From DASSKF01 sp035690725 (GTDB taxonomy: Bacteria > Actinomycetota > Actinomycetes > Actinomycetales > Dermatophilaceae), in the NCBI GenBank assembly GCA_035690725.1, contig DASSKF010000003.1:1-49621 (forward strand): a DNA stretch of 49,621 nt. Direction: 5' to 3'. The notes beneath the pieces were generated by a model, which saw only the letters and a list, made by a program, of their open reading frames with translations, made no database searches and was not told the origin of the DNA. The translations under genes were made by a program, and so were the position numbers. Shown in pieces: positions 48,882 through 49,621 of this stretch; positions within the stretch are counted from its first letter, which is position 1; each line of letters starts with the position of its first letter.

Positions 48882-49322
48882 TCAGCGGACGAGGCCGTAG
48901 ACCCGGGACACCCGCAGGCGCAGGACGAGGCGCCGGTCGGCGACCATCGCCTCGCGGTACTCCTGCCAGTCGGGGTGCTCGCCCCCGATCCGGCGGTAGA
49001 CCTCGACGAGCTCGTCGGCGGTGGCGTCGGCGGGCGCCGCCGCGACCGGTGACAGCTCCACGTCACCCTCCGCCACGGCATACGACCAGCCTCCCTGGGC
49101 GTTCGCGAGGAGGCTGGCACGGGCGTCCCGGCGCAGGTTCTGCGTCTTCGCCCGGCCGTCCGTGATCGAGATCAGTATGGTGCGCTCGCCTGTGTTCTCG
49201 AAGTCGTAGGCGTAGGACACGTTGGACAGCTGCGGCCGCCCGTCGCGCTTGAGCGCCGCGAGCGTGCCGACCGCCTGGTCGGCGAGCAGCTGGTGGAGGG
49301 CGGGGTCGTCAGGCCGGCTCAT
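48882..49322 (-). CDS. PPOX-class F420-dependent oxidoreductase
   Basis: 146 aa split-barrel flavin/F420 protein: LLADQAVGTLAALKRDGRPQLSNVSYAYD, then TDGRAKTQNLRRDARASLL, and a C-terminal VLRLRVSRVYGL. This is the TIGR03618-like family that uses F420 or FMN on unknown small substrates. The ATG at 49322 overlaps the stop of the upstream DUF3054 gene by 14 bp, showing translational coupling. It converges on mpa. Confidence 0.9.
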   Translation of the reverse strand: MSRPDDPALHQLLADQAVGTLAALKRDGRPQLSNVSYAYDFENTGERTILISITDGRAKTQNLRRDARASLLANAQGGWSYAVAEGDVELSPVAAAPADATADELVEVYRRIGGEHPDWQEYREAMVADRRLVLRLRVSRVYGLVR

Positions 49323-49621
49323 GGTGACCACCGTGGCCACCGGGCGCCCGGTGGGCAAGTCCACGCCTCACCAACGCCCACAGCAGCCGCCAGCCGAGCA
49401 GGAAGGCCGCGAGCACGAGGGTCGTGACGACGACGAACGTCCACGCGGTGCCCTGCCCGGTCGCCGCACGCAGCAGCATGCCGCCGGCGACACCCCCCAC
49501 CCAGACCGGTATGCCGGCCCGGACGCTGACCGGCGCCGTGTGCCGGGCGAGGAGCACCAGGGCCCAGCCGACGCCGACACCGGCGAGGAACGGCCAGGCG
49601 GTCCCCAGGTCCCCCGGCAAC
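49309..49621 (-). CDS. DUF3054 membrane protein, 3' part only
   Basis: The window end cuts this gene; about 103 C-terminal residues are visible. Three helices can be seen (WPFLAGVGVGWALVLLA, WVGGVAGGMLL, FVVVTTLVLAAFLLGWRLL), with the TGQGTAWTFVVV segment typical of DUF3054. The N-terminal first helix must lie beyond the edge. Function unknown. Its stop overlaps the PPOX gene start. Confidence 0.8.
   Translation of the reverse strand, partial: LPGDLGTAWPFLAGVGVGWALVLLARHTAPVSVRAGIPVWVGGVAGGMLLRAATGQGTAWTFVVVTTLVLAAFLLGWRLLWALVRRGLAHRAPGGHGGHHEPA

Overview
The window is a 49.6 kb stretch of very GC-rich (roughly 72%), gene-dense chromosome from an actinobacterium. The taxonomic markers are mycothiol synthesis (mshC), F420-type enzymes, a Mpa/ARC proteasomal ATPase, an InhA-type enoyl reductase next to FabG, and actinobacterial families such as DUF3090, DUF3099, DUF5703 and SCO1664. 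Codon use and gene content suggest Micrococcales, near Ornithinimicrobium/Serinicoccus or Intrasporangiaceae, but this is inference. No phage, insertion sequence, CRISPR array or plasmid gene was seen.

Layout. 1-5.4 kb: a SufT/MIP18-like Fe-S factor, an acVLRF1-type peptidyl-tRNA hydrolase, a dicarboxylate/amino-acid symporter, a zinc metallopeptidase and an ABC-F ATPase. 5.4-14.4 kb: a crotonase, an ABC exporter, an atypical SDR, SURF1, moaA, two small proteins (one DUF3099), then fabG-fabI(inhA) with a P1-family peptidase. 14.4-21.2 kb: a LysR regulator divergent from a four-gene set (OYE/TMADH-like demethylase, Rieske oxygenase, ferredoxin-type reductase, FAD amine oxidase) that looks like a glycine-betaine or similar quaternary-amine demethylation pathway. 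21.2-30.3 kb: tRNA-Leu(GAG), homocysteine methyltransferase, HpnB-like glycosyltransferase, OsmC, an M20 peptidase, small conserved proteins, aldo/keto reductase, methyltransferase, LLM flavoprotein and uppP. 30.3-40.0 kb: corA, then histidine phosphatase-DUF3090-SCO1664-mshC, PAC2, metH and a HAD phosphatase. 40.0-49.6 kb: an internally duplicated membrane protein, a two-component system whose kinase is frameshifted, a RecB-like nuclease, an M50 protease, trmI, mpa, a PPOX flavoprotein and the 3' end of a DUF3054 gene.

How it works together. In the catabolic locus, the Rieske oxygenase and its reductase would remove the first methyl group of a quaternary amine. The TMADH-like flavoprotein and the FAD oxidase would remove the next ones, under control of the LysR protein, which has a perfect inverted repeat over its own start. 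The 31.3-49 kb part matches the conserved actinobacterial block mpa-trmI-recB-metH-PAC2-mshC-DUF3090-SCO1664-phosphatase-uppP known from Mycobacterium, but dop, pup and prcBA do not follow mpa here.

Features that gene calling does not show: an over-represented GTATGCCG octamer (18 copies by eye), many TANNNT boxes 6-8 nt before start codons (leaderless mRNAs), several short direct repeats at gene ends, and long palindromes upstream of individual genes. No stretch over 300 bases lacks a gene; the longest gap is about 229 bp, between the symporter and the metallopeptidase.
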